Shown one piece after another: positions 39,701 through 51,825 of a DNA stretch of 64,000 bases (positions are counted from its first letter, which is position 1; every line of letters begins with the position of its first letter). The notes below the pieces were generated by a model. That model was not told where the DNA came from, did no database searches, and saw only the letters and a list, made by a program, of their open reading frames with translations. This DNA is from Ifrita kowaldi (Eukaryota; Chordata; Aves; Passeriformes; Cinclosomatidae): the NCBI GenBank assembly GCA_013398055.1, contig VZRS01006715.1, positions 427,286-491,285 of the forward strand, written 5' to 3'. The translations under genes were made by a program, and so were the position numbers.

Positions 39701-41175
39701 ACGCCAAATTAGAAAAAGAGAATTTACTGTTCTTTAAATAAATAATTCCCACAAATTGTAGGCTTATACCTTTAGGCTTAAAACCATTTCTGTGTTTTAA
39801 TGCTATTTAGAAGCTTGCTGATAACATCTAATATCTTTATTGAATTCTGAGAACTGTGTTATCTTTTCACAATACTTTCTCAATATTAGAAAGTAAATTT
39901 GTTTGAGAGCAGAGGTAGCTCTCAGTTTTCATCATTTGACTCTGACTTTTGACGGGCTTTGAGTACCTTCTGTCAACCAGTGACAGCATGGTGTCAGGTA
40001 CAAGAAGCACCACAGCAGGAAAGAAAGCAGTTTTTCACAAGAAAACCTGATTTCTCTTTTATAAACAGTTCAGAGTAAATGTATTTTATGCATTTGTAGA
40101 GCTTTAGATCTCTGAATTGTTTTGATGACCTAGCACATCTTACTCCTTAGGTTGAGTTGGCTGCCTGATATTTGGTAGGAGGATATAAGGCAAGGAAGTG
40201 GAGACTGCAGTTCTCTCCTGGGAAATTATAAGGAATATAAATAAAACTGATATTTGTAAGATAGGATTTAAAACTCAAAGTAAACCTCTGCTCTATTTGT
40301 TTTGAAGGATCTAAGGAAAGAATTGTTGTCTTCCCATATTCAGTTCAAAGCAAAGCACTGAAGACATTAGGCTCGTTTTCTTTGTGTTTTGAATTCAGCT
40401 GACATTTTTATGTTTCTTACAACAAAACATTTTTTGGCTTTAATGATTAATTCAAATACAGTGCTGAAGGTAGTACTTCCTTATGAGTAAATAAAGTAAT
40501 AGACTATGGACAAAAATGAAAATGTCATGTTTTCTTTTATAATGAGAACTGAACATGTCATGTATCTGCAAGAAAAGGAATAGAGCTTTCTGCCCTACAC
40601 AGCACATAAGGACTGTTCATCATGAAGTATCAGAAATTAATTTCAAGTGGAGCCTACAACTTGCAAAACAAAGGCAGATTCAGAAGTGGTACAATTTAGT
40701 TGGCAGTATTTCTGAAATAAGAGTGATTTTTCCTCCAGCTTTCACTGAGGCATTTACAAGTTTATGAACACAAATATTGGACATCAAGGGTTCACTGAAG
40801 AGAATAAAACTGTAGATGAATGTATTGGAAGTAGGAATAAAATTTGGCTGAAATTTTGCCAAATAGATATCTTAATAGGCAACAAGGGCACTTCATTACA
40901 ATTGCAAGTCATCCAGTGACACTTTGAGTAATCAACCCTAATATTTAGCTAGTCAGTTCTGGATGGCATCTATATGATCAACCATGAAAGTGAGCACACA
41001 TGAAAGTGAGCTTGCAGAAAATCAATGGTCAAAGATGCTGTTGATATACCCTATGCAAGCAATAGAGCATTTACTTCTGATTTTTTAATTTGTTTTTTAA
41101 AGTAACTTATTAGACTGATCAGGCTAATTTTGGACAGTGCCTCTTGTTATCTGCAAAAAAGCTCTTTCTGTTTAG
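36744..41175. other. Unassigned non-coding stretch
   Basis: No repeat family or gene is recognised. T-rich and A-rich runs occur near 37075-37140. The longest frame (38333-38653, +, 106 codons) shows no domain and has AT-driven composition. Confidence 0.45.
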
Positions 41176-41269
41176 ATGATGGCTATGAGAAGCTCCACAC
41201 TTCTGTTATGCGTTTTCACACTCCCTTTACTTTTTAGCTGTGAAGTACTGTGCAGAGAAGAAGCAGAAA
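41176..41269 (+). other. Candidate signal-peptide exon (speculative)
   Basis: A clean acceptor-like tract (ctctttctgtttag) ends at 41175, and an ATG follows directly. The 31 codons to 41268 encode a short basic N-terminus (M-M-A-M-R), a hydrophobic core (STLLLCVFTLPLLF), then SCEVLC and an acidic tail REEAE. That is the n-, h- and c-region order of a secretory signal peptide. A donor-like AAA|GTAAGG follows, with GT at 41270-41271, so the exon would be 94 bp and end in phase 1. Past the donor the frame becomes Phe/Leu-rich and ends at 41391, as intron read-through would. The protein is not recognised and no transcript evidence is available. Confidence 0.25.
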
Positions 41270-44200
41270 GTAAGGACAGGAATGCCATTTTGACAAGTAT
41301 AGAAGATGTGAAGCTAAATTATCTACAATACCTATTTCTCTTCTTGTTTCTCTTATTTTTTAAATGGAAAACGAAAAGTAAACACACATAAACCCTTCTA
41401 GGTGGTGCATGCAAAGTAAATACAGTGGCAAATGCAGCTATTTAAAGAATGGGATGCAGCTGCCTTTGTAGTCTTGTCTATGCTAGATTAGGAAGTGGCT
41501 TTCCTTGGAGAAGAGGATTAGGAATGTATCTTCTCAAAATGAAAACTAGACACAGACTTCTTTCTTACGAGAAGCAAAAGCTCCATTGGGTATACAACCT
41601 CCTCCTCATTGCTCTGAAGTAACAGCTTTGAGCAAAGCTATAATACCATATATTTCTTATGCCAGATTTCTAATAAAAACTGTTGTAAAGATGCCATTGT
41701 ATTACAGTAATTTGATTAAGGCAATATGATTTTCTCACTACTTAACATATATTTATGCAATTTTAAGTTTGTCACAGGGATTTTATGAGTATCTCCGAGT
41801 TAGGAAGAAATAAAAAACCTGGAGTAAAGAATCTAAATTTTTTTCAAATTTGGAATGTAACTAGTGCATTTGACAAAGAATGTAATATAATGGAACTCTA
41901 GTCCAAACAAGATGTCTATATATTGTTAAATTGATTACAAACCCATAGGATAATTTCTCATTGACATATTCTCATTATATTGTGTTATTTGTTCTTCTGG
42001 GCCTCTGATAACAAAATGACCTTAGACATCTAATAAGTTTTAGTAGTTAAAGTGAAGTTGTGAAGTTATTCCCGATCTTGCTCATGATATCAAAAGTAGT
42101 TCTGCAGGTGTGTTTGACAGGGAGGGGAGAAAATACTTAGCATTTTGCTTTCTATTGTCTTTTTTTTCCTCCTTACAAATAATTTGTGGTCAGCAGGACC
42201 CAGCAAGGAGTCGCCTTTTCCTCCAGATGGTTGTGACATTTGAGTAAACCTTGGAGGATTAAAGGCACTGTAGTGAGCACTCACTGTAAACTCCTGATGC
42301 AACATGACAGTCTTAATCTGGGTTCTGGGCTGATTAGATGGTAAGAACGCAAAGCAGGGGAAAAAAATCTAACTGTGAAATAATCATTTACACTGATAAA
42401 AGATGCTAAAAAACCCCCCGTATCCTAAGTTTAGACTATAGATTCAGTATGTGTACAAACTTACACAAGTTAAATTTTCAAGTATAACTTAACAACTGTC
42501 TGTAAAATACCTTCAGTTGGTGTAAAGCTTTTCTGTGTGTGACTGAATGAGCACAGCTTGATGCAAAAGTCTTTTCTGTATATTAAAGAGAGTTTGCAAA
42601 CAATCCAAATGGTTAAACGATGGTAGATAATAAAGAAATTGATCTGAATGAGATTCCGAAATCTGATTATGCATCATCACCATCTGTTGTAACAGGATAA
42701 TAGAAAGGTAGAGAAAGATATATTCTACCTTTATTTGGAAAAATGGAAAAACTTCACTATGTTACATTTGTTATGCAAGGAGAACTTGTTTGCGTAATGG
42801 GAAACTTAATCAGAAATTATGCTCTTTATTAATATAATTCTAAAGATCTAAGACATATTTGATGTATTATTATTTTGATTTTCTTAAAATAAGGAAACAA
42901 CTGCTAAAATTACTTGATTTTTTTCCTGTCCTAAATTTTTAAAAGCAGAATATTGAACTTTCAAAAACTGGTATGGCAACAGGTGTTGTATTCAGCATTA
43001 CACAACTTAATTTATTTGTTTTGGCTGAATGAATGTTAAATTGTACTGCTCAACACCTCCTGGTACAAGAACAATGCTTTGAGGATGGCTTGTAAATTTA
43101 CCTAGTTAACTATAGATTATTTTTACTTCACAGCAGTTGAGTGATTTGTTCCTTTTCCAAGTCTATCAGTCCAGTATTTTATTTTCAAAGGCGAATATGT
43201 GATAGCTTTAGTTTTACAATCTCTACCTTCACAATGTTTTTTTTTTTCCCCAAGGTATTTTAATGCGATAGTTAGAGGTATCACAAAATATCTGCTGAAA
43301 ATGGGGCATGTACTTTATGATTTATTCTTGGAAATGTGATTCTACTGACATTCTAGGAAATAACCTAGGGTGTTCAGTGCCAAATGGCATGTACCAAACG
43401 TATTGTGAATTTTCAGTTATTTGTTTGGTATTACAAGGTTGTGTGTTTCTGCAAAGCTCAAAAACCTCTTAATTATGGTTGCTTATTTGCTGAAAAGAAA
43501 ATCAGTTGCACAGAAGCTGTGAGAGTTCAAAGGAAGTCCAGTCAGATTAATTTATTTAATGAAATCTTCTAAATTATTTCTGTACATACTGAATTTCCTT
43601 TAAAAACACTTTAATTAAAACATCAGGCTTCTTCTTAAAAAGAAAAAGACAAGCTGTAAGGCTTATGCAAATGAATCATAAATGCTAATGGTAGAAAAGT
43701 GTACAATTTCATTTCTGGTCGCCCTACATAATACAAATCATTTGGATGCAGTGCTCAAAAGGAAATGCTTTTTAGCAGTTTCATTAAAAAAATGGCTGTA
43801 AGAAATAATAATAAAAAACATTTCACCATATTCTTTTTTTTCTACCTATCTTGCAATTTGAAGTCTAAAACCACTGTGTAGCTGTTGGGCATCCAAGTTG
43901 TGTCTCTTCAGAACCACCACCAATTCACTCAGATGCGTGGGCTGGAATTCTTAGATTTTGAGAAAATCCTCTGTAGGCATGAGATAAGAATGTGAAAAAT
44001 ACCAAGCTTGACCTGCCTTAAACTATCCCAGCAAGGATCTAAATTATAGCTTCAAGGGCTTGAACTGGTTACAAGTTGTGAGTGACTAGCAATCTCACAA
44101 CACCTTGTTATCTTTGCTGTTTGTGAGGACTGTGCCTAGACCAGAACGACAAATGTATTAGAAATATCCCAGTACAAAGTTTAGTGCTCTAAGCAAAGGT

Positions 44201-46878
44201 TCTTCATCTTTTTACTATATTCTGCAAAATTGGAGTTAAAGCGATGCCAAAATTAGTCGGTCTGCCTAGCTCTCTGCTCACCCCATTTCCAGGTTTGTTT
44301 TTATTTTATTTCTTATCCTATTTAATGTAGACTATATTTATAGCCACTGGTGGTGGGAATACAGTGGTGTTGCTGCAGGCTTCCCTTTAATGGATCCTTG
44401 CCAAAGATAGCCATTGTTCCCATTGCTTGAGGTTGCTCAACTGTGCAAGGTTGCTTGGAAACCCTCTACTGAGTAAAACCTTCCAATCATTTTCCTCTAC
44501 CTCCCAAGTCATACCAGTTGAATGCTTAGGAATTCAGAGGAGGATCACAGTCAATGTGGTTGCTTTTTGTGACCTTTTTGATGCTAAACCAATGACCTCT
44601 TAAATGCAGCATTGTAGCATGCACGACTATCTGGCTAAAAAACAACCTCTGCACCAGCCAAGAGGTAATGTCATTGGATGTCCACAAACACAGTTACCTG
44701 ATGATTTAAAAAATCCTGAGCTAAGGAAAAGGCCTAACTAGTTCTTAGGTTCTGCTTTAGGTTAAACCATTGAGAAACATGTTACCTTTAAATTATGCAG
44801 TGCTGGTTCATCTCACAGGCCATGTGATCAATTCTAAACAAACCTGATGCTCTATATGCCTAGGTTAAGTTTTCCCTAACATACATTTCCTTTTATCATG
44901 CTGTTTCCTTTTCTCACATTGCAGAAATCAATTGTATTTGATACAACATTTCAGAGTGAATCAGTCATTATTAGGTTGAGCAAGCAGGTGAACAGGATAA
45001 ATCGAATCCCATGCTTGTTTATATCATTTAGTTTAATCCACAAATAAGTGACCTGAACAATTTTGCTTCTTTGTCTGTTATGTTAAACCAATTACTCTTT
45101 TGAGCAGCTAGTATGCTAAATCTTTTCAGTTGCTTTATAAACCATGTTATTTATGTATATGAGAAATGCTGAGGCATGGATGCCTTCTCAGTAATAGATA
45201 TTTCCTTAATACAAAGAATACAAATAGTCTGCTGTAATATTGTGTGAAACATTGGCTGGTATTGTACTTTCTGGCTGGGGAATTGAATATTGCCATCACT
45301 GTTCTCCAAGTAGCATGAGCTAAAGATCTGTGGGGGGAAAAAAAGGGTTGCTACATGATAATTTAATCTGCTTTCTATTCTGATAGTTTTCAGTTCTCTC
45401 TCTGCCACTATTTTGAGATAATAATTTAAGTATTACGTTATACATTGACCTGTGTATTGGGATGTCTCTGCTGACTTGGCTCCATGAGGTTTCATGAGTA
45501 ATGCCACGCTGGCACAGACCCCACGATATTTGGTTTCTTTGGAATTTATTTGACCTGTGCCTTTCTCTTTTTCCTGACACCCAGCCTTCTCCATTCCTCT
45601 TAAGGCTAAACTTTTACTGCTGTAACTGACAAACGTGTATTTGTTATACATCCCTTAACACTTTACAAACACTGCATGATGCTGTTCATTGAGTTCTGAA
45701 GTTATAAAAAAATGAGTGAATAATACTAGAAGGATTGGCACTAAAGGACAAACTACATGTCCTGTCTCTTTTCATCTGCACCCAAATTTTGTAATTAGTT
45801 CACAGAACCAAGGCGTTTGTGTCTTTTCCCAAAAGGTTTTAGGCCAGTTGTAAACTTAAGATAGCAAGTTGGACTGAATTAATAAGAGCTCTCCAGGATA
45901 TGAAGGAGAGCAGCTTGGCTCTGAGAGTTCCTAGTCTGGTTATAAGCACTGTGTGAAATGAAAGAGATAGCTAGATTTAGGATGTGCTTGTTTCTTTCCA
46001 TCTTACTTGATAAAATAAGGGTTGTGTGTTGGTGTTCTTAACCTCCAAGTTTACATAGTCACATGGAAAGCCTAATCATATTTAAGCCAATAACTATATA
46101 ATAGAAACAAAAATGTTAAAAAAATGGTAGAAATATTTTTAAAAAGATACATCACAGCTACCTGTCCCTCTGTCAGCATGCTGGAAACTGTCTGGCAATT
46201 CCTCATCGATGCAATTCAGTAAGATTTGTTGGGGTCCTTAAGCAGAGCAGATTCAGTCTTGCTACAAAGTGAAATTTATGTCTGTTGTACCGAAGACTTC
46301 TAAGTTCTCAAATCAAAAGCCTGTCTTATAAGAACATCTTTTGTGTCAGTAGGAATCCCTAAGTGATTTTGTTATCTACTGCCTGCGATATTGCCCAGAG
46401 CATAGCTTGAGGTCACTGGAATAACCAGCAATTTCTGTAAATGTGTATAGATAAAATGCCATTCTCTGTTTTTTTTGGGGTCATCTCCTTTTTTTTTTTC
46501 CCTAGTGTAATTCTGCTAACTTTGAGTGTAGATTTTAGTGTTTTCGGTCTGTAATTGTAGTAGCAGTGTAGTATTTTGTTTTGCTAGACATAAAACCACA
46601 CTTACAAAATCTTTATTCAAGTCTTTTAACTGGTCTTTTAGGCACTGTGAAAATAACTTCATCAGTGTAGTATAGAAGACTATTTGTCAATATAGCAAGT
46701 TGTGCTCAGCTGGAAAGAGTAATACTATAAAATTTGAGACCTCTTTGTTCTTGGGTGGTGCCTGTTAGAATTTCAAAAGATTACAATTTTCTTTCTGTTT
46801 GTTCTGTATATTTATAAAATGTAGCCGTATTTACTTCTGTATCTAAATTAACTTCTTAATATCTTTTTCCTGCTTTAG
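41270..46878. other. Unassigned non-coding stretch
   Basis: No repeat family is recognised. A frame at 43384-43572 (+, 62 codons) contains five cysteines but has a poor acceptor and no family match. Three overlapping minus frames at 45151-45651 have no recognised content. An octamer-like ATGCAAAT sits at 43665-43672. Confidence 0.4.
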
Positions 46879-46974
46879 TTGGACAAGAGTGTCAGTGTTG
46901 GAAAACACAGTTTCAGTGTGAGCAAACTTGGAAGGATTGTATCACTACTGCTGCAAGAACCCACAGGTGCTAAA
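46879..46974 (+). other. Candidate cysteine-rich exon (speculative)
   Basis: After an acceptor-like tract (ctttttcctgctttag, ending 46878) one frame reads G-Q-E-C-Q-C-W-K, then FQCEQTWKDC, ITTAARTHRC and a TAA stop at about 46972-46974. That gives five cysteines and two tryptophans in about 31 residues, unusual for AT-rich DNA. The two leading bases before GGA mean it would need a preceding exon ending in phase 1, as the signal-peptide candidate at 41176-41269 does. A weak alternative donor (ACAG|GTGC) lies near 46966. I recognise no family. It may be a chance frame. Confidence 0.15.
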
Positions 46975-47260
46975 TGCAGTCTAATACAGAAAATATTCAA
47001 CAGTGGTTCTAGCCCATGAACCATCATGGAGCAGCTGAGCTAAATGGGAGGAAATTCACTCTATACTGGGAATTAGGGACTTTCTCTTGAAGGGAAAGAA
47101 GAAATCTACACATGAAATGCAAACCTGGCAGGGCTTATTGGGAATGGGAAGCAGAGCTACAGGCACCACATGGAAGCTCCATTTACTGCTCCTATGGCTG
47201 CTTTGGAGGCTGTGCAGAGAAGAACTGCAGTGACTGTAGTAAAGTGCAAAGACTGTAGTG

Positions 47261-47285
47261 TAATCCTATCAGTCCAATAGGATTA
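47261..47285. repeat. Perfect 9-bp inverted repeat, 7-nt loop
   Basis: The arms taatcctat (47261-47269) and ataggatta (47277-47285) are exact reverse complements around the loop cagtcca. It could form a small hairpin. No T or A run follows that would make it a known RNA element, and chance is a reasonable explanation. Confidence 0.8.
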
Positions 47286-50200
47286 ATTGTTCAACAGAGG
47301 TAGAGATTGGACCTTGAAAATAGAAAATTTAGTGGATAATGGGAAGGAAATTTTGAAAGATGGTCAAGGAGCAGAGTTCCCACTAGTCAAGGGAGATAAT
47401 GCTGTAATGTAAAATTACACAGAAGAGGTGAAACTAAGAAAGGAAAAATAATTGATGCAGAGGATTATGTGATTCAACAAGGAAACTGTTGAATAAATCT
47501 TGATCACGAAGCATAGCTAATTTATGCCTTTAGATTTGAGGGAGTTCAGAGATATTTTTGGAAAATCAGAAATAGCAAACATGTCTAGCAGAAGATAATG
47601 ACGGAGGTAGAGATTATTGTTTTGAAAAACAGTTTAGTATTAGTTTTTCGTTTTTTGGTTTTTTTGAAGAGTATTCAGTAGATTAATTTATAGACTATAT
47701 ACATACATAAAGTATTTTTGCTTAGAAAAATTCACTCTTGAGTGAGCAAGCAAGAACTCAAGGAGGGGGAGAAGATCTCAAGATCTTTAATCAGTTTGAC
47801 CCATTGTATATTTTTTCATTCTTGAACTAATTGTCAAGATCCATCTTTATTATTATTATTAATTACTAAAATAATATCTGGGAGAACTTCACAGTATAAG
47901 TAGCTAAGACTAAGACATTCAGCGTTGAGGACTTCACCCCAGAGTTTAGTGATGCCCCAGGTGAGAAGAGGAGAACATTCCTTGTGCATCTACAAGAGGT
48001 GTGAGATGGTGCACTGAAAATAAGGTACACCTGATAGAAATGATACAGGAGGAGAGGTGACAAGGGCATTTGTATATTAGAGTTTAGGAGAACACAGTGA
48101 GAGAGTATGAGAGAGTATGAGAATGACATGCTGTCATTCACAAAGAATGACAGTATGGATAAGAGAAAGGATATTAATGAACTAGGGATTAGAAAAAGGA
48201 GGTCATATAGTAAACCCCATGAGTGCTGGGGGAAGAAGAATAATTGTGTATTGGGAATTGAGCCACTTACTGTGATTTCTCAAAAGGACTCTGTAGTTTT
48301 GAGTGCCCAGATTCACACTTTGGACACTATTATTTCTTGTCATTGTATGTCATTGTCTTGTCATTTGTATGCATACATGTAAACACATGAGAATAAAAGC
48401 AGCACACTCTGTAAAAATGCAGAAAAATCTCTTTTTTTTCACCGATTTGTGGCGAATCTAGTGCATTTGTGACAATCAAGTCCTATTTGTGAGACAAAAC
48501 AGTATTTTAAGGTGCTGTTTTTACAGTCACAACTTAGTCATTACCCTAAAAATATCTTGGCATTAGGTGATTGTTTTCAGCTATGATCTCATGCACCTTA
48601 GATTTTTATTTTAGAAACTTCTAGAACTCTCATGGTAATGTGTAGTGTATTATATGGTTATATATATATATGTATGTTCTTGAGTTTTCTTAACAATTTC
48701 CTGTCATAAAGGTTCTTTAGCTCTCTGGCATTAAGTCTTCAGTGACATACAGTCCCGAGGTGAATTTACTTTTGTTGTCAAACACAACCTCTGAATAGTA
48801 CTGTATATATTTGTACAAGCCAGCTTTGTTTCCGATCATCTATCTAAGAAAGTTTTAACATGTGCACGGAGGCTTCAATGCCACTTTGTTAACACTTGTG
48901 AAATTCTCATGTGGTATGAGCTTCATGGCATCCATAGACAAGCTCAGAGTCCAGCAGGAGTATGTATGTCATGCTCTTAGGTTGGGGAAGTACAAGTAGA
49001 TACTAGCAGGATTAAGTCCTGAACTTCTGCAAGGATTGGAACAAGCATCAGGGACAGTAGTAATCTGTCACTTTAGTAAATGTCCTGTTGCACTGATGCC
49101 TCACAAGGTCTTATTCCATTTATTCCAGCAGGATTACCTAAGCATGCCAAAGTATCACACAGAACAACAATAACAAAAAAAAGTAAAAATGGTCAAGAAT
49201 AAATACAGCAATACTTTGAACAAAGCATTTAATAATTTCCTTATGTAGCAGGAAATATCTGCTCAAAACAAATTCAATATACTTTTGTAAATGAATAATC
49301 AGTGATTTCACTTCCATTTACCAAAAAACCCCAAGTTAATTTTTTTGCCCATTGGAAAGAAAAACCTGGAATATTTTATTCACTGAAAATAGGGGATTGC
49401 AATTACAATTGCATTTTTTTTCTTCCCATACATATATATCCTTGAAAATACTTGACGTTGTGAAGGGAAGGAGAATTTACCTCTGCTGTTCTTTGCTATT
49501 GAATTTATTAGTGGACTTGACCTACACTACTGGTTTGAATTCTAAATAGGTTCATCTCACATCCTTGCAAGATAGAATTGGATTAGTAGGAACACTGTGG
49601 GGGGAAAAAAAAGTCATATAAAAGTATAAAAAAATCACAAAAAAAAAGGAAAAAGTATGGATTTCATTTCAGAAGTAAAATCTTGTAAATCATAGACTAC
49701 TCATTATGAATTTGAAAGAAAAATGAGTCACTCTGCACCCAAAAGCATATAGATTCTGAATTGTTATGGGAGAAGAGGAGTTTAAAGGAAGGCGGTAATA
49801 ACTGCATAGTTACGAATGAAGTTCCATTAATGCTCTGTTTTTAAAATACAACTGCAGTTAAAGATTCATTGTGTGCCAAATTAAAAGGTTCTTTTTTAAC
49901 TGGAGTAATAGATGTTGAAGGCCAGATCAAAGAATTGTCATTAAGTATAACTGTATTCAGAGACCAGAATTTTATGAAGTGATTCCTGCGTTAAGCTGTA
50001 TTTTGTACTTAACTGAGATAAAGCAGTAGAAATGGGCCAAGATAAGAGTTTTCAATTAGCCTCCTTGTCTTTTTGTCCAAACGAAGTGAAAAGCCAGTGT
50101 GTGCTTTTAGGGCTGAAAAGTGGTAGTTAAATGTGCACCACCCCTTGAAACTGTTTCTGCTCTCTAAGCCTCCATTGTCTGAAACAGTGGGAAGCAAAAT

Positions 50201-50432
50201 TCTCAGTAATCAAGAGACGTAAGGAGGAAAAAATCTGCATTAATATAGATTCCAAATAGCAGTGAATAAAAACCGAGACACAGATTTTGCTCTTGGATTT
50301 GGCCTCCATTAGTTGGAGCCTATTTGGATTTTTTAATGTCATACTTCTGTTTTTATTGTAAGCTTTGGTACAGTCAGGAAGCTTTCTGATGTAGAGTACT
50401 GCAAGTACTGCACATTTGTTGGGAAAAATGTG

Positions 50433-50466
50433 TGCATATGAATGTAAAATGCATATGAATGTAAAA
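50433..50466. repeat. Exact tandem duplication, 2 x 17 bp
   Basis: The unit tgcatatgaatgtaaaa occurs at 50433-50449 and directly again at 50450-50466. It is a local duplication with no evident function. Confidence 0.93.
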
Positions 50467-51259
50467 CAACTAAAAAAATGGTTATTGTGGACAGTAAAAT
50501 GAAGTGAAACTTTGTAGATAGCTTTTGCTCAGATGTCATATACAATTTTGAAATGTCCTGCTTAAAAATAAAAGGAAATATTTGGGACTAAGTTTTTTAT
50601 TAAGTGAGAGAGAAATATTCGGGAACTATTAGCTGTACAGACTAAACAATGAGGAGGCTATAAAACAGAATCCAATATGTGTGGTAATTTTTTTATAATG
50701 TAAAACACTTGCATAATGTATAGCACACTCTGTAGGTTTTAAAAATGGAAGAAATATTTAGCCTACCAGTCTGTACACAGAAAATGCAGAAAGAATTGGG
50801 GTCAGATATGTATCATCATTGCTTTAGATTTTACTTTAGAAAAGAAAGTAAACTTGGAAGAATTTGTATCTGCTTTTCTTAATCTTGTGCTGTTTTTCTC
50901 TTGAGTTTTAGTTGTGTCCCAGAGTGATGAGTAAAACTGGGGCCACCTGTTTTCCACTTGGCCTTTTTTAGTTTCTGTAATTTAGTTATACAACATGCAA
51001 GTATTCCTAGCAGAGTTATTTGGGAAAGCTGTTGTGAGTTAATAAATATTCAATAAATGAAATAAAAAAACACTATTCTTTTAGGTGGCAAGGAAAGCCC
51101 TACAAAAATGGCTGGTTTATGGTGGAAAACAGTGATGTTTTGTGAAGAAACTTGTTCAGCGGCATATAAAAGATGCAAGGTGTTTTAAAAATTAGGTTAA
51201 ACTGTGTTGTTTTACTGACCTGATTCTTTTGCCTTTATGTTGCCAAGGCTGTAATGTGA

Positions 51260-51825
51260 AGCTTCTCAGGCTCCATAACTTACCAAAGGCATATTCCATT
51301 CTGTAGAAGGTCATGCCCAGAGTAAAAAATGAGGGAGTTTCCAGGAAGGGAGCCAATCACTGCTTGGGGACAAGCTGGGCATCAGTCAGTGGGTGGTGAG
51401 CAATTGTAGTTTGCAGCAGTTACTTTGCTTCAGTTTTATTCCTCCCTCTCTCTACTTTCCATTACATTTATTATTGTTGCTATTATTATCATTACGATAG
51501 TTTACTTTGTTTCAATTATTAAGCTGAATTGAATATTATCAATTATTCTTATCTCAACCCACAAGTTTTCCTNGTTTGCAGCAGTTACTTTGCTTCAGTT
51601 TTATTCCTCCCTCTCTCTACTTTCCATTACATTTATTATTGTTGCTATTATTATCATTACGATAGTTTACTTTGTTTCAATTATTAAGCTGAATTGAATA
51701 TTATCAATTATTCTTATCTCAACCCACAAGTTTTCCTTCCCTGTTCTCCCCATGGGGGAGAGCTGAGGGGGAATGAACAAGTGGCTGTGTGGTACTTGCT
51801 TGCCAGCTGGGGTTAAACCTCAACA
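51260..51825 (+). mobile_element. Solo LTR of an endogenous retrovirus (bird-type), with duplicated middle
   Basis: A second bird-type LTR, distinct from the one at 35936. Recognisable phrases are 'ggtcatgcccagagtaaaaa', 'ctgggcatcagtcagtgggt' plus 'ggtgagcaattg', 'ttatctcaacccacaagttt', and the 3' end 'ccagctggggttaaacctca' closing in ...caaca. No internal retroviral gene is adjacent, so it is a solo LTR. The position where this LTR type has a TATA-like sequence is degenerate here (agtaaaaaatg). The 5' part is decayed and the left boundary is approximate. The middle contains a perfect direct repeat split by an 'n', probably not biological. The assignment to an ERVL-like group is from memory of bird repeats. 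Confidence 0.72.
51409..51737. repeat. Perfect 164-bp direct repeat flanking a single N
   Basis: Bases 51409-51572 and 51574-51737 read identically by eye along all 164 positions, separated only by the ambiguous base at 51573. This is the only n in the window. The pattern is what a scaffolding step leaves when two overlapping contig ends are joined with a placeholder base instead of being merged. Confidence 0.95.

Larger units (their letters stand above)
46975..51259. other. Unassigned non-coding stretch
   Basis: No gene or transposon is recognised. It contains a short (TA)n run at 48659-48671, a 9-bp inverted repeat at 47261-47285 and a 17-bp tandem duplication at 50433-50466. Confidence 0.45.

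Noticed and set aside
43384..43572. 62-codon cysteine-containing frame on the + strand
   Set aside because: The upstream acceptor is poor in pyrimidines, the phase does not match the signal-peptide candidate, and no family is recognisable.
48659..48671. Short (TA)n run
   Set aside because: Thirteen bases only; ordinary low-complexity sequence in AT-rich DNA.
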